DNA of 64,000 bases from assembly GCF_016595245.1 (NCBI RefSeq), contig NZ_JAENHM010000074.1, positions 1 through 64,000 on the forward strand, in the 5' to 3' direction. The stretch's first letter is position 1, and every line of letters begins with the position of its first letter. Shown here in pieces: positions 26,454-37,859 of the stretch. The DNA comes from Azospirillum endophyticum (GTDB lineage Bacteria; Pseudomonadota; Alphaproteobacteria; Azospirillales; Azospirillaceae). A program made the position numbers and the translations under genes. The notes under the pieces are model-generated. The model made no database searches. It saw nothing but the letters and a program-made list of their open reading frames with translations, and was not told the origin of the DNA.

Positions 26454-27000
26454 CGTAGGTGTCTCCTTGCGATGTGATTGGGATTTTTGGGCCTTCTTTT
26501 GGCCTCGCTCGAAAAGGCTGAGCTCGCCTTTCGGTGTAACCAAATCTATCGGGCGGATAGTGTGATAAAACTTGGCCTCATGGAAGAGAAAGTTGAGTCA
26601 AGACAGAGGATTCTTGCAGTAGAACGCATTGTCGATATTTTCAAAAAGACAGTTATTCTGATTTGCTTCGAATTTCTAAGCAGTTTCAATCCTGAAAAAT
26701 GACGTATTGGCCCGCATTTCATTACCAGACTACCGCAAATCTTCCGTTTTGAAAGGAAAGGCTTTTTTTGGTGAAGAACGAATTTTAAAATATCGTCTGG
26801 ACTGCATAAAGTTACCGGAGCGGCGAAACAGGAGCGTCTTGAAACAGGCGCCCTTTTCCCTCGCCACAGACGTGCAAAAGGGCCGGCGTGGGGGACGCCG
26901 GCCCTTCCACGGGGCCGCTTGAGGGGGGATGGAAGCCCGCACAAGGACCCCAGCCCACACCGGCCCGAACGGGGGAGGGCCGGGGGGATGGCTGTTCCGC
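26454..27000. other. AT-rich intergenic region between exporter and RTX gene
   Basis: 547 bp separate the RTX gene from hlyD. About 26520-26860 is clearly more AT-rich than the surrounding high-GC genes and contains several A/T runs. It must carry the promoter of the RTX gene, though no firm -35/-10 pair was identified. Open frames here are short, lack ribosome sites and overlap, so none is called. The right part holds the terminator of the exporter genes. Confidence 0.6.
26878..26906 (-). terminator. Intrinsic terminator downstream of the type I exporter genes
   Basis: A perfect 12-bp inverted repeat, AAGGGCCGGCGT (26878-26889) and ACGCCGGCCCTT (26895-26906), with a 5-base G loop. Read on the minus strand it ends in CCCTTTTGC, a short T-tract, 95 bp after the hlyD stop. 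It separates exporter transcription from the RTX gene. Confidence 0.8.
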
Positions 27001-28356
27001 TTATTTTTCGCGGAAAGCTCTCTGCAGGCCATCGGTCAACGGCGTGAGGAAGTAGTCGATCGCACGGCGGGCATGGCCGTGGATCATCACTTCGGCCGGC
27101 ATGCCGGGATGCAGTTCGACATTGGGCAGGGCCTTCAGCTCCGCCGCATCCATGCTGATCCGCGCCGCGAAATAATAGGCCCCGGTGCGGTCGTCCTCAA
27201 GCTGGTCGGCCGACAGAGACACCACCTGCCCCGCCACCGGCGGCACGGCGCGCTGGCGGTAGCCGGTCAGCTTCACCATGGCTTTGCTGCCGACCTCCAC
27301 ATTCTGGACGTCGTGTGGGGAGACGCGGGCCTCCACGATCATGGCGTCGTCCTGCGGCACGATGTCGAGGATGCCGGCGCCGGCGGGGATCACCCCGCCT
27401 GAGGTGAAGAATTTCAGGCCCGTGACCCGCCCGGCCTGGGGTGCGGTGACCGCTTGGCGCAGCAGCACGTCGTCGGCGCTGCGCAGCCGTTCCGACAGGT
27501 CGGAGACACTGGCCTGGGCTGTCTGAAGGTCGGTCGACACGTCCGACCGGCGAGTGTTCGCGATGTTGATCATCGTCAGTTCGGCGGCGGCGATAGCCTG
27601 TTCCGCCTTGGACTTGTTCGCCATCAGCTCACCCAGCCGGCCTTCGGAATCGGCGACGTTGCGCTGAAGCTCCAGGAGGCGCGGTTTGCGCTCGTAGCCC
27701 TTGGCCAGCAGGCCCTGCACCACGCGCGACTCCTCCTGGGTGTAGCGCAGCCGGTCGGCGGTGGCGACCCGCTGGGACTCCAGTGCCGCGATCTCATCCC
27801 GCAGCTGGGAAATCTGGCGGCGCTGGATGCCCAGCTGCGCCTCGTAACTGTCACGGCGCGACCGGAACAGCCGCTCCTCCACCGCCATCGCCTCGGCCGC
27901 CACCGGATTGTCGCGCGCAGCCTTCACCAGTTCGTCGGCGAAGAGGGAGTTCGGCGCGTCCGCTTGCTCGGCACGCAGCCGGCCGAGCCGGGCCAATGCG
28001 GTCCAATACTGCCCCTGGAGTTGCGCCACCACAGCTTGGCTTTGCGTGGAGTCCATCCGCAGCAGCACTTGGCCGGCCCGGACGAGGTCGCCATCGGTGA
28101 CCAACAACTCGCGCAGGATGCCGCCCTCCAGGTGTGAAACGGTCTTGCGGTGGCTTTCCACCATCACCGTGCCGGCGGCGAGTGCCGCGCTGTCCAGGCT
28201 GGCGGTGATGCCCCAGGTCAGGAAGCCGCCGAACCCGACCAACACCGCCAGCGCACCGGCCAGCGCGGTGCCGCGCAGCGAGGGCTCCACCGGAGCCATT
28301 TCGATGGTCGCGGTCCAGGCGGACTGCGACGACAGGAGGGGAGTCTGGCCGGTCAT
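27001..28356 (-). CDS. Type I secretion membrane fusion protein (HlyD/PrtE family)
   Basis: A 451-residue periplasmic adaptor linking the inner-membrane ABC exporter to an outer-membrane TolC-like channel. One N-terminal membrane helix (about 30-52), then the lipoyl half-motif AGTVMVESHRKTVSHLEGGI, a long coiled-coil hairpin (about 110-285), the second lipoyl half ADDVLLRQAVTAPQAGRV, and a beta-barrel domain with SPHDVQNVEVGSKAMVKL. The length is usual for the family (~440). Its start overlaps the stop of the ABC gene (ATGA), so the two are made together. No TolC-type gene is in the window; it is probably supplied from elsewhere. Confidence 0.95.
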   Translation of the reverse strand: MTGQTPLLSSQSAWTATIEMAPVEPSLRGTALAGALAVLVGFGGFLTWGITASLDSAALAAGTVMVESHRKTVSHLEGGILRELLVTDGDLVRAGQVLLRMDSTQSQAVVAQLQGQYWTALARLGRLRAEQADAPNSLFADELVKAARDNPVAAEAMAVEERLFRSRRDSYEAQLGIQRRQISQLRDEIAALESQRVATADRLRYTQEESRVVQGLLAKGYERKPRLLELQRNVADSEGRLGELMANKSKAEQAIAAAELTMINIANTRRSDVSTDLQTAQASVSDLSERLRSADDVLLRQAVTAPQAGRVTGLKFFTSGGVIPAGAGILDIVPQDDAMIVEARVSPHDVQNVEVGSKAMVKLTGYRQRAVPPVAGQVVSLSADQLEDDRTGAYYFAARISMDAAELKALPNVELHPGMPAEVMIHGHARRAIDYFLTPLTDGLQRAFREK

Positions 28357-30077
28357 CGCTGTTCTCCGCTGCGGACGAGTCGGGTCACGCCGGCGGGAAC
28401 GCCGCCCGGCTGCACCAGTTTGAGGACGTCGCTGCGCGCGCCGAAATGCTCGACGGCACCGTCCTTCATCACCACCAGCTTGTCGGCGATCGCCACGATG
28501 GAAGGACGGTGGGCGATCATCACCACGGTGGTTCCGTCGGCCTTCACCTTGTGGACGGCGTTCAGCAGCGCCTGCTCGCCGTCATGGTCGAGGTTGGAGT
28601 TGGGCTCGTCCAGCACCAGCAGGCGCGGACGACCGAACAGGGCGCGAGCCAGCGCGATGCGCTGGCGCTGACCGCCGGACAGGGAAAAGGCGCTGTCGCC
28701 GACCGGCGTGTCGTAGCCGAAGGGCAATCGACCGATCATCTCGTGCACGCCGGCCAGCCGGGCGGCGCGGACGATCTCCGCCGGGTCGGCGCTGGCCATG
28801 CGGGAGATGTTCTCGCCGATGGTGCCGTCCAGCAAAGCGACCGATTGCGGCACATAGCCGACATATTTGCCGAAGCTCTCGCGTTCCCACAGATAGGTGC
28901 TGGTGCCGTCGAGATAGATGCCGCCGGCCGTCGGCTGCCAGACGCCGACCAGCAGGCGGGCCAGCGTCGATTTGCCGGCGCCCGACGGGCCGATGACCCC
29001 CAGCACCTGCCCCGCCTCCACCGCGAAGGAGACGTTGCGCAGCACCGGGCGGTTCAGTCCGGCCGGCACATGGGTCACCCGGTCGACGGTCAGCGCCCCC
29101 TGCGGCTGCGGCAGCGGCATGGTGGAGCGGGCCGAGGCGCCGTTGTTCAGCAGGTCGCGGATGCGGCGATGCGCCTCCAGCGCCTTCACCCACTGCCGCC
29201 AGCCGTCAACCAGCTGTTCGAAGGGATGCAGCAGCCGGCCGGTGATCAGGCCGGCGGCCATCATGCTGCCGGGGGTCACCAGATTGTCGATCACCAGGGT
29301 GGCGCCGGCCGCGATCACGCCGACCTGCAGGATCATCCGCAGTGAACGGGAGGCGGCAGCCAGCCCGCGCGACAGGGTGGCGCCGCGGTCGATCATCCCG
29401 GCCGACCCGCTCTGCGCCGACTGCCAGCGCCGGGCCAGCGCCGGCAGCATGCCCATCGCCTCGATCGCCTCGGCATGGCGGACGGTGCCGGCGATGTCGG
29501 CGAAGACGCGGGCCGAGGCCTCGTTCGCCTGGGCCATCGGCCGTCGGGTCAGCATGTCGGTCAGCACCCCCATCACCAGCAGCACCAGGGCCGAGACGAT
29601 GGCGAGCACGCCGTAGACCGGATGCAGCAGGAACAGGATCGCCAGGAAGATCGGCGCCCAGACCAATTCCAGCGGGGCGGTCACGGCGCTGCTTGTCATG
29701 AAGCTGCGCAGGTCGTTCAGGTCGCGCATGGTCTGCGCCGCGTTGCGCGGACCGCCCGACAGCGCGTCGACGATGGACGCTTCCAGCGCCGGGACGTTGA
29801 AGCGGTGGGCGATCACCGCGCTGGTCACGAGGAAGGCGCGGGCGCGGATGAAGTCGAGCACGCCGTAGAGCGCCAGCGCGCCCACCGCGATGATCGCCAG
29901 CATCGTCAGCGTTTCCAGGCTGCGGCTGCTCATCACCCGGTCATAGACCTGCATGGTGAAGAGCGGCAGCACCAGCATCAGGACATTCACGAACAGGCTG
30001 AGGACGCCGGCCAGCAACAGGCCCTGTCCGATCTTCCGGTAGGCTTGGGTCAGCAGGGGCCGATCCACGGAACTCAT
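28353..30077 (-). CDS. Type I secretion ABC transporter, PrtD family (membrane plus ATPase)
   Basis: A 574-residue half-transporter. About six membrane helices occupy residues ~20-310. The ATPase domain follows with Walker A GVIGPSGAGKSTLARLL (about 355-371), SLSGGQRQRIALARALF (about 460), and Walker B LLVLDEPNSNLDHDGEQALL. The signature NSNLD with an Asn in the D-loop region is the one usual for PrtD/AprD-type exporters of RTX proteins. There is no N-terminal C39-peptidase-like domain, again as in PrtD. The start at MSSVDRP is preferred over upstream Pro-rich sequence because it has a purine-rich ribosome site and matches the family's start. Substrate: most likely the RTX protein encoded 1.9 kb away on the same strand. 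Confidence 0.95.
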   Translation of the reverse strand: MSSVDRPLLTQAYRKIGQGLLLAGVLSLFVNVLMLVLPLFTMQVYDRVMSSRSLETLTMLAIIAVGALALYGVLDFIRARAFLVTSAVIAHRFNVPALEASIVDALSGGPRNAAQTMRDLNDLRSFMTSSAVTAPLELVWAPIFLAILFLLHPVYGVLAIVSALVLLVMGVLTDMLTRRPMAQANEASARVFADIAGTVRHAEAIEAMGMLPALARRWQSAQSGSAGMIDRGATLSRGLAAASRSLRMILQVGVIAAGATLVIDNLVTPGSMMAAGLITGRLLHPFEQLVDGWRQWVKALEAHRRIRDLLNNGASARSTMPLPQPQGALTVDRVTHVPAGLNRPVLRNVSFAVEAGQVLGVIGPSGAGKSTLARLLVGVWQPTAGGIYLDGTSTYLWERESFGKYVGYVPQSVALLDGTIGENISRMASADPAEIVRAARLAGVHEMIGRLPFGYDTPVGDSAFSLSGGQRQRIALARALFGRPRLLVLDEPNSNLDHDGEQALLNAVHKVKADGTTVVMIAHRPSIVAIADKLVVMKDGAVEHFGARSDVLKLVQPGGVPAGVTRLVRSGEQR

Positions 30078-30621
30078 CTTCGATCCTTCCTGAAGGAGGA
30101 TTCGCCACCTGACGCGGCGCCGATAATCGGGGAGAGCGGGACGAACGGAAAAAGCTGCCGGCGGCGACGGACGCGGGACAGGAGGCCGGCTGGGGGGCGC
30201 CGGATGCGGCCGGCCCGACGAAGGGGCGGCCACCTATGATTGGACAGATCCTGACGCGGGGGGAGGCGTCGGCGGACTTGGCACGCTCAAGCTTTACACC
30301 GGAGACATTTTAGAGACGTGTGACAAGTTTCGGTACGCACCCCTTTCCAGTTTCCGAAAAAGGGGTAGCAACTGTAGATCAAGTAATTGATAACAATAGA
30401 GGAAACCAAGCTTCTACCAAGGTCCTAGGCCGTTCGTTCCGGTCGTTACGGCCATCTGGTAAGACCCCGCCGAGATCGTGCATGCTGCGACGCGATGAAT
30501 TTGCACGAGGCGCCGTGATCCCCCCATCCGGCCCCCCGCACCGCCCCCCGCTTTCCTTCCACCCTGAGCGGCCGCCCGATTCCGGATGCGGCCCGAGATC
30601 CGGTTCAAGGAAACCCAGTCC
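30078..30621. other. Divergent intergenic region between exporter and galE
   Basis: 544 bp between two divergent genes, so it should contain promoters in both directions. The left half is GC-rich, and 30290-30440 is AT-richer. A hairpin of ACCCCTTT (30339-30346) and AAAGGGGT (30359-30366) sits in the AT-rich part. No exact -35/-10 pair or known operator was recognised. Nothing here looks coding. Confidence 0.55.
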
Positions 30622-31635
30622 ATGACGACTTCGAAAACCGTCCTCGTCACCGGCGGCGCCGGCTATGTCGGCAGCCATTGCGTGGCGGAGCTTCTCGACC
30701 GCGGCCACCGGGTCGTGGTGTTCGACAACCTGCGCCAGGGCCATGCCGCCGCCGTTCCGCCCGAGGCGACCTTCGTCCAGGCCGACCTTGCCGACGAGGC
30801 GGCGCTGGCCCGTGTGTTCGGACAATGGCGCTTCGACGCGGTGTTCCATTTCGCGGCCCTTTCGGTGGTCGGCGAATCGATGCGCGACCCGCACGCTTAC
30901 TTGCACGGCAACACCGTCACCTCGCTGACCCTGATCCGCGCCGCGGTGAAGGCAGGGGTGATGAAGCTGGTCTTCTCCTCCACCGCCAACCTGTTCGGCT
31001 CGCCCAAGCGGATCCCCATCGACGAGGACGAGGCGATCGATCCCGGCAGCCCCTATGGCGAATCGAAGTTCATGATCGAGCGCGCCCTGCATTGGGCCGA
31101 CCGCTGCCATGGCCTGCGCTCCGCCTGCCTGCGCTACTTCAATGCCGCCGGCGCCCATCCCAACGGCCGGCTCGGCGAGGATCACAATCCGGAGACGCAC
31201 CTGATCCCGCTGGTGATGGACGCCGCCACCGGCAAGCGCCCACACATCGAGATCTTCGGCGACGATTACGACACCCGGGACGGCACCTGCATCCGCGACT
31301 ACATCCATGTCTGCGATCTGGCCGACGCCCATCTGCGGGTGCTGGACGCGCTGGAGGAACGGTCGGTCCGCTACAACCTCGGCAACGGCACCGGCTACAG
31401 CGTGCGCGAGGTGATCGCCTCGGTGGAGCGCATCACCGGCAAGACCGTGCCGGTGAAGGCCGGACCCCGCCGCCCCGGCGACCTGCCGGTGCTGATCGCC
31501 TCGTCGGAGCGCATCCGCCGCGATCTCGGCTGGCAGCCGCGCTTCCCGGAGTTGGACAGCATCATCGGCAGCGCCTGGGCATGGCGCAGCGCGCATCCGC
31601 ATGGCTTCCGCGGCCTCGCCGCCGCGGCAGAGTGA
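30622..31635 (+). CDS. galE: UDP-glucose 4-epimerase GalE
   Basis: A 337-residue extended short-chain dehydrogenase interconverting UDP-glucose and UDP-galactose with bound NAD+. Residues 6-17 carry the Rossmann fingerprint (VTGGAGYVGSH). The catalytic Tyr145 and Lys149 are in PYGESKFMIE, preceded by the SSTANLFG serine/threonine loop. Other family features are RYFNAAGAHPNGRLGEDH, YDTRDGTCIRDYIHV and RRPGDLP. The start ATG has AAGGA ten bases before it. UDP-galactose (or UDP-galactose-type sugars) would feed the glycosyltransferases encoded on the other side of the divergent promoter region, which fits its position. Confidence 0.95.
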   Translation: MTTSKTVLVTGGAGYVGSHCVAELLDRGHRVVVFDNLRQGHAAAVPPEATFVQADLADEAALARVFGQWRFDAVFHFAALSVVGESMRDPHAYLHGNTVTSLTLIRAAVKAGVMKLVFSSTANLFGSPKRIPIDEDEAIDPGSPYGESKFMIERALHWADRCHGLRSACLRYFNAAGAHPNGRLGEDHNPETHLIPLVMDAATGKRPHIEIFGDDYDTRDGTCIRDYIHVCDLADAHLRVLDALEERSVRYNLGNGTGYSVREVIASVERITGKTVPVKAGPRRPGDLPVLIASSERIRRDLGWQPRFPELDSIIGSAWAWRSAHPHGFRGLAAAAE

Positions 31636-31686
31636 CTTGAGCGAGAAGGACACGGCAATGGTTGAGCCGGGGGTTGAGTCGGGATC

Positions 31687-32256
31687 ATGGACGCGATGAG
31701 CAACCTGAACTGGGACGATGACGACGCACCCGAACCGGGACCGGACGACAATGCCCCGGGCCAGGAGGGCCGCAAGCCGGGCGAGGAACTGGACCTCGCC
31801 GACTTCCACGGCATGGCGCGGCTGATCGAGCGGATGCACCGGCGCTATCTCGACGTCGTCCGCGTCGGCCTGTCCAAGCAGGGCGTCGAGGACATCGGGC
31901 CGGTGCAGGCGCTGATGGTCATGCTGATCGGCGAGGACGAACTGTCGGTCCGCGACCTGATGGAGCGCGGCTATTACCTGGGATCCAACGCCTCCTACAG
32001 CCTGAAGATCCTGGTCGATGCCGGCTACATCAACCGCGCCGCCAACCAGCGCGACCGCCGCACCGCCCGCCTCCAGCTGACCGACAAGGGGCGGGAGCTG
32101 TGGGAGGGGCTGCGGCGGATGGAGCAGGCGCAGGCCGAAGCCCTGGTGCGCAACGAGACCGAAGTCCGCGACCTGAAGGCCAGCTACCGCACGCTCCGCC
32201 GGCTCGACCGGCTGTGGGGCGACATGGTCCGCTATTCCTGCCTCGATTTCGATTGA
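31687..32256 (+). CDS. MarR-family winged-helix regulator (LdtR-like)
   Basis: A 189-residue regulator. The first ~40 residues are acidic and Pro-rich. The rest is a MarR-type winged helix: GPVQALMVMLIGEDELSVRDL, then the recognition segment ERGYYLGSNASYSLKILVDAGYI (about 96-118), and the wing QRDRRTARLQLTDKG. The YYLGSN-SY-LK pattern recalls LdtR-type alphaproteobacterial regulators, which control envelope genes; this likeness is from memory. An alternative start three codons downstream exists. It is followed 13 bp later by the DUF2336 gene. Confidence 0.85.
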   Translation: MDAMSNLNWDDDDAPEPGPDDNAPGQEGRKPGEELDLADFHGMARLIERMHRRYLDVVRVGLSKQGVEDIGPVQALMVMLIGEDELSVRDLMERGYYLGSNASYSLKILVDAGYINRAANQRDRRTARLQLTDKGRELWEGLRRMEQAQAEALVRNETEVRDLKASYRTLRRLDRLWGDMVRYSCLDFD

Positions 32257-32269
32257 AGGTGCTCCTCCG

Positions 32270-33496
32270 ATGCCGCAGCCGGGTGCCATGATGCCACACG
32301 CCGCCGCCCAACCAGACGCCCCCCACTCCAACGGCCTGTCGTCGAAGGACGTGGAGCGGTTGCTCGTCTCGCCGAACGCGGAAACGCGGATCGAGACGAT
32401 GAACAAGCTGTTCCACGATCTGGAGGCGGGCGCGTTGAGCCCGGCCGAACGGTCACTGGCCATCGAGGTGGTCCATTGCTTCGCCGGCGACGCCCAGGTG
32501 GCGGTGCGCGAGGCAGTGGCCTGGCAGCTGCGCAACAGCCCGCTGCTGACCGGGGATCTGGCGGAGCGGCTGGTCCGCGACGTCGGCCGGGTGGCCTTCC
32601 CCATCCTGCGCGATGCCGCCGGGCTGACCGACGACCTTCTGCTGGACGTGTTGTCCGATCCCGATTCCGGCAAGCATGTGGCGGTCGCCAGCCGCTCCAC
32701 CGTCTCCGCCCGCGTTTCCGGCGCGATCGCCGAGCGCGGCAACGTCATCGCCGTGACGGCATTGCTGCGCAACGACGGCGCCCAGGTGCCGGACAGCGCG
32801 ATGAGCCGGGCACTCGACCGCTTCGGCCGCGTCCGCATGGTCAGCGAGGCGGCGGCGACCCGCCCCGGCCTGTCGCTGGCGATGGTGGAGCGGGTGGTCG
32901 CCTTCGTCTCCGACAGCATGCGCGCCACGCTGATGCAGGCGCACGGCCTGTCGCGCGAGCTGGTCGAACGGCTGGTGGAGCGTGGCCGGGAAGCGGCGAC
33001 CATGCGCATGCTGCGCCCGGTGCTGCGCGGGGCCGAGGACATCGATGCGGTGATCCAGTGGCTGCACACCAACCGCCGCCTGACGCCGGTCCTGCTGTTC
33101 CGCGCGCTGTGCGCCGGCGACCTGGCCCTGTTCGTCGCCGGCATGGCTGCGCGCGCCGGCGTCCCGCCGGAGAATGCCCGCCGCCTCGCCTGGGACGACG
33201 GCGAGCTGGGCATGGCGGCGCTGATGAAGAAGGCGACCGTCGCCCCCGGCCTGACCCATCCCTTCCAGGTCGCGGTCGGCGTCGCCAAGCGCCTGGAGTA
33301 TGAGGGCGGCGATGCCGGCCGCGAAGATTTCCAGGCGGAGGTCATCAGCGAGCTTTTCACCGCCTGCACCCCGACCAACGACTGGATGGTCGACGACCTG
33401 CTGCTGCAGTTGTTCGACCAGAAGTCGGAGGAAGTGATCGACCGGGCGCTGGATCAGGCCGGCCTGCCCTTCTCGCCGGTGCGCACGGTTCAGTGA
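32270..33496 (+). CDS. DUF2336 domain protein
   Basis: A 408-residue all-helical protein typical of the alphaproteobacterial DUF2336 family, with HEAT-like repeats (for example AREAVAWQLRNSPLLTG and VAFPILRDAAGLTDDLLLDVL) through most of its length and a variable N-terminus. Two further ATG codons lie within the first eight, so the start could be 32288 or 32291. There are no catalytic motifs and no membrane segments. Members occur mainly in alphaproteobacteria and have no fixed function. It is 13 bp behind the MarR-type gene, so the two are probably cotranscribed. It converges on a LysR gene with 18 bp between. Confidence 0.85.
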   Translation: MPQPGAMMPHAAAQPDAPHSNGLSSKDVERLLVSPNAETRIETMNKLFHDLEAGALSPAERSLAIEVVHCFAGDAQVAVREAVAWQLRNSPLLTGDLAERLVRDVGRVAFPILRDAAGLTDDLLLDVLSDPDSGKHVAVASRSTVSARVSGAIAERGNVIAVTALLRNDGAQVPDSAMSRALDRFGRVRMVSEAAATRPGLSLAMVERVVAFVSDSMRATLMQAHGLSRELVERLVERGREAATMRMLRPVLRGAEDIDAVIQWLHTNRRLTPVLLFRALCAGDLALFVAGMAARAGVPPENARRLAWDDGELGMAALMKKATVAPGLTHPFQVAVGVAKRLEYEGGDAGREDFQAEVISELFTACTPTNDWMVDDLLLQLFDQKSEEVIDRALDQAGLPFSPVRTVQ

Positions 33497-33514
33497 TCCC
33501 CAGGGCAGTGATCG

Positions 33515-34414
33515 TCAGGCTTCCTCCGTCCGCTCCAGCAGATCCATGAAGCGCTCCAGCACCAGGTTGGGCGGGACTCCCTTCTTGGTGACGGCGCTGA
33601 ACTGTACCCGGTAATGGTGGCTGTCCGGCAGCAGGGCGCGCATGACGCCGCGCTCCACCCAGTGCGCCGCGTAATGCACCGGGAGGAAGCCGATGTAGCA
33701 GCCGGTCAGCAGCAGGAAGGCAACGCCCTCGCGGTCGGTGGCGGTCGCGGTGGCGGTCAGGGCATGGGGCGGCTGCGACTGGGTCGGGGCGACGGCGTCG
33801 GCCGTCTCCACCGTCTCGCGGGTCACGGCGGCCGCATCGAACAGCGGATGGCCATGCCCGCAATAGAGCCGGGATTCCTCCTCGTACAGGTCGAGGCGCT
33901 CCAGCCCCGGCAGGGCGCGGCGTTCCGGCACCACGCCGACATGCAGCCGGCCGTCCAGCACACCGCGCTCGATCTCGTTGGGCGGGATCATGCGGATGTT
34001 GACGCGGACCTCCGGCGCCTCGCGCTTCAGGCCGCGCAGCGCGTTGGTCACCCGCATCCGCGGCATGGTGACGAGGCTGTCGGTGATGCCGATGCTGAGT
34101 TCGCCGCGCAGCCGCCCATGCGCCGCGTTGATCTCGCTGCGGAAGCTCTCCAGCCCGGCCAGCAGGCGCAGCGCCGCCTCGTGGGCGAGCCGCCCCTCCT
34201 CCGTCAGCAGGAACCCGGCCCGCCCGCGCCGGCAGAGCGACAGGCCGAGCCGCCGTTCCAGGTCGGCCATATGCTGGCTGATCGCCGCCCGGCTGATGTT
34301 CAGCTCGACCTCCGCCGCGGAGAAGCCGCCGCACTCCACCACGGTGGTGAAGACGCGCAGGAGCCGGATGTCGGCGTCGGCGACGGACGGCAACGGGCGG
34401 GCGGGCTTGCTCAT
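33515..34414 (-). CDS. LysR-family transcriptional regulator
   Basis: A 299-residue LysR regulator. The helix-turn-helix is at the N-terminus (IRLLRVFTTVVECGGFSAAE, then NISRAAISQHMADLERRLG, about residues 18-60), followed by a linker helix and the ligand-binding domain (LSIGITDSL from about residue 90). It is divergent from the aminotransferase/mmsA operon with 124 bp between the chosen starts. By the usual LysR arrangement it is likely to control that operon, responding to a beta-amino acid or a downstream metabolite; that is inference. A longer start at 34441 would reach into the shared promoter region and is disfavoured. Confidence 0.9.
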   Translation of the reverse strand: MSKPARPLPSVADADIRLLRVFTTVVECGGFSAAEVELNISRAAISQHMADLERRLGLSLCRRGRAGFLLTEEGRLAHEAALRLLAGLESFRSEINAAHGRLRGELSIGITDSLVTMPRMRVTNALRGLKREAPEVRVNIRMIPPNEIERGVLDGRLHVGVVPERRALPGLERLDLYEEESRLYCGHGHPLFDAAAVTRETVETADAVAPTQSQPPHALTATATATDREGVAFLLLTGCYIGFLPVHYAAHWVERGVMRALLPDSHHYRVQFSAVTKKGVPPNLVLERFMDLLERTEEA

Positions 34415-34538
34415 GGGACGGCTCGGGTTCGGGTAAGCCATGGCTTACGTGAAGTTCGCATGGTTTGGATTTAACCACAGCGAACCGGACGGCACACTCC
34501 TCCTCATCATCCCCGGACCACATGAGGAGAGCGGCGTC

Positions 34539-35900
<1,362 letters not shown>

Positions 35901-35934
35901 GCACATCCACACGCTACAGTCCGGGAAACGCCCA

Positions 35935-37434
<1,500 letters not shown>

Positions 37435-37444
37435 GGCAGAAGTG

Positions 37445-37467
37445 GGGCCGGATGGCATGTCCGGCCC
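37445..37467 (+). terminator. Hairpin after mmsA
   Basis: GGGCCGGA (37445-37452) and TCCGGCCC (37460-37467) form an 8-bp stem with a 7-base loop, 11 bp after the mmsA stop. There is no T-tract on the plus strand, so it is a weak terminator candidate. It also lies at the edge of the region where ccdB has been lost. Confidence 0.4.
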
Positions 37468-37517
37468 TCACTCCAACGATGATGATTGGCGAATCCTCCG
37501 ACAACAGGCCAAGCCGG

Positions 37518-37541
37518 CCGGTAAACGTCGAACCTCGCCAT
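37518..37541 (-). pseudogene. ccdB toxin stump (first eight codons only)
   Basis: The ATG overlaps the ccdA stop in a TGATG junction (37539-37543), the arrangement normal for ccdAB operons. The first codons read MARFDVYR, the usual opening of alphaproteobacterial CcdB toxins. After that the similarity ends: the reading frame continues without family resemblance past the mmsA 3' end and runs antisense into that gene. About 90 codons of toxin are therefore missing, and the junction sits around 37517. The antitoxin gene is intact. Confidence 0.65.
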
Positions 37542-37795
37542 CAATAGGGCCGATGCTTCGCCAGCGGCAGGCCATGCGCCTCGACATAGGCGTTGGAGGA
37601 GGCGATGGCCTCGCGGTTCTCTTCCAGCCACTGCTTGTCGCGCAGTTCGGCGATCTGCTCCGCCAAGCCACGTTCGCAAGCCCGGGAGACATTGACGCCC
37701 AGCGCCTTCGCCTGCTCCAACAGGTCGCTGTTGAGGCTGACGTTGGTCGCCCGTTTCGGGGCGGACGCATCGAACGGTAGCCGCGGAACGGGCAT
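37541..37795 (-). CDS. ccdA: CcdA-type antitoxin
   Basis: An 84-residue protein of the CcdA family. The N-terminal third is a ribbon-helix-helix-type DNA-binding part (RATNVSLNSDLLEQAKALGVNVS, about 18-40, with the conserved NVSL strand), and the C-terminus (RDKQWLEENREAIASSNAYVEAHGLPLA) is the toxin-neutralising tail with the family's W-x-x-EN-x-AI pattern. The start is MPVPRL behind a GGGGAGGG-type ribosome site. The partner ccdB survives only as a stump, so this is an orphan antitoxin that might still neutralise a related toxin elsewhere. Confidence 0.85.
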   Translation of the reverse strand: MPVPRLPFDASAPKRATNVSLNSDLLEQAKALGVNVSRACERGLAEQIAELRDKQWLEENREAIASSNAYVEAHGLPLAKHRPY

Positions 37796-37859
37796 CGGTC
37801 CCTCCCCTTTCACCCCAAGGCAATCGCATATGAGCATTGCATTCTTTTGAAAAGACTTT

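Noticed and set aside
26478..26702. 74-codon open frame in the AT-rich region before the RTX gene
   Set aside because: No ribosome site, unusual composition and no similarity that I recognise; an AT-rich non-coding region is more likely.
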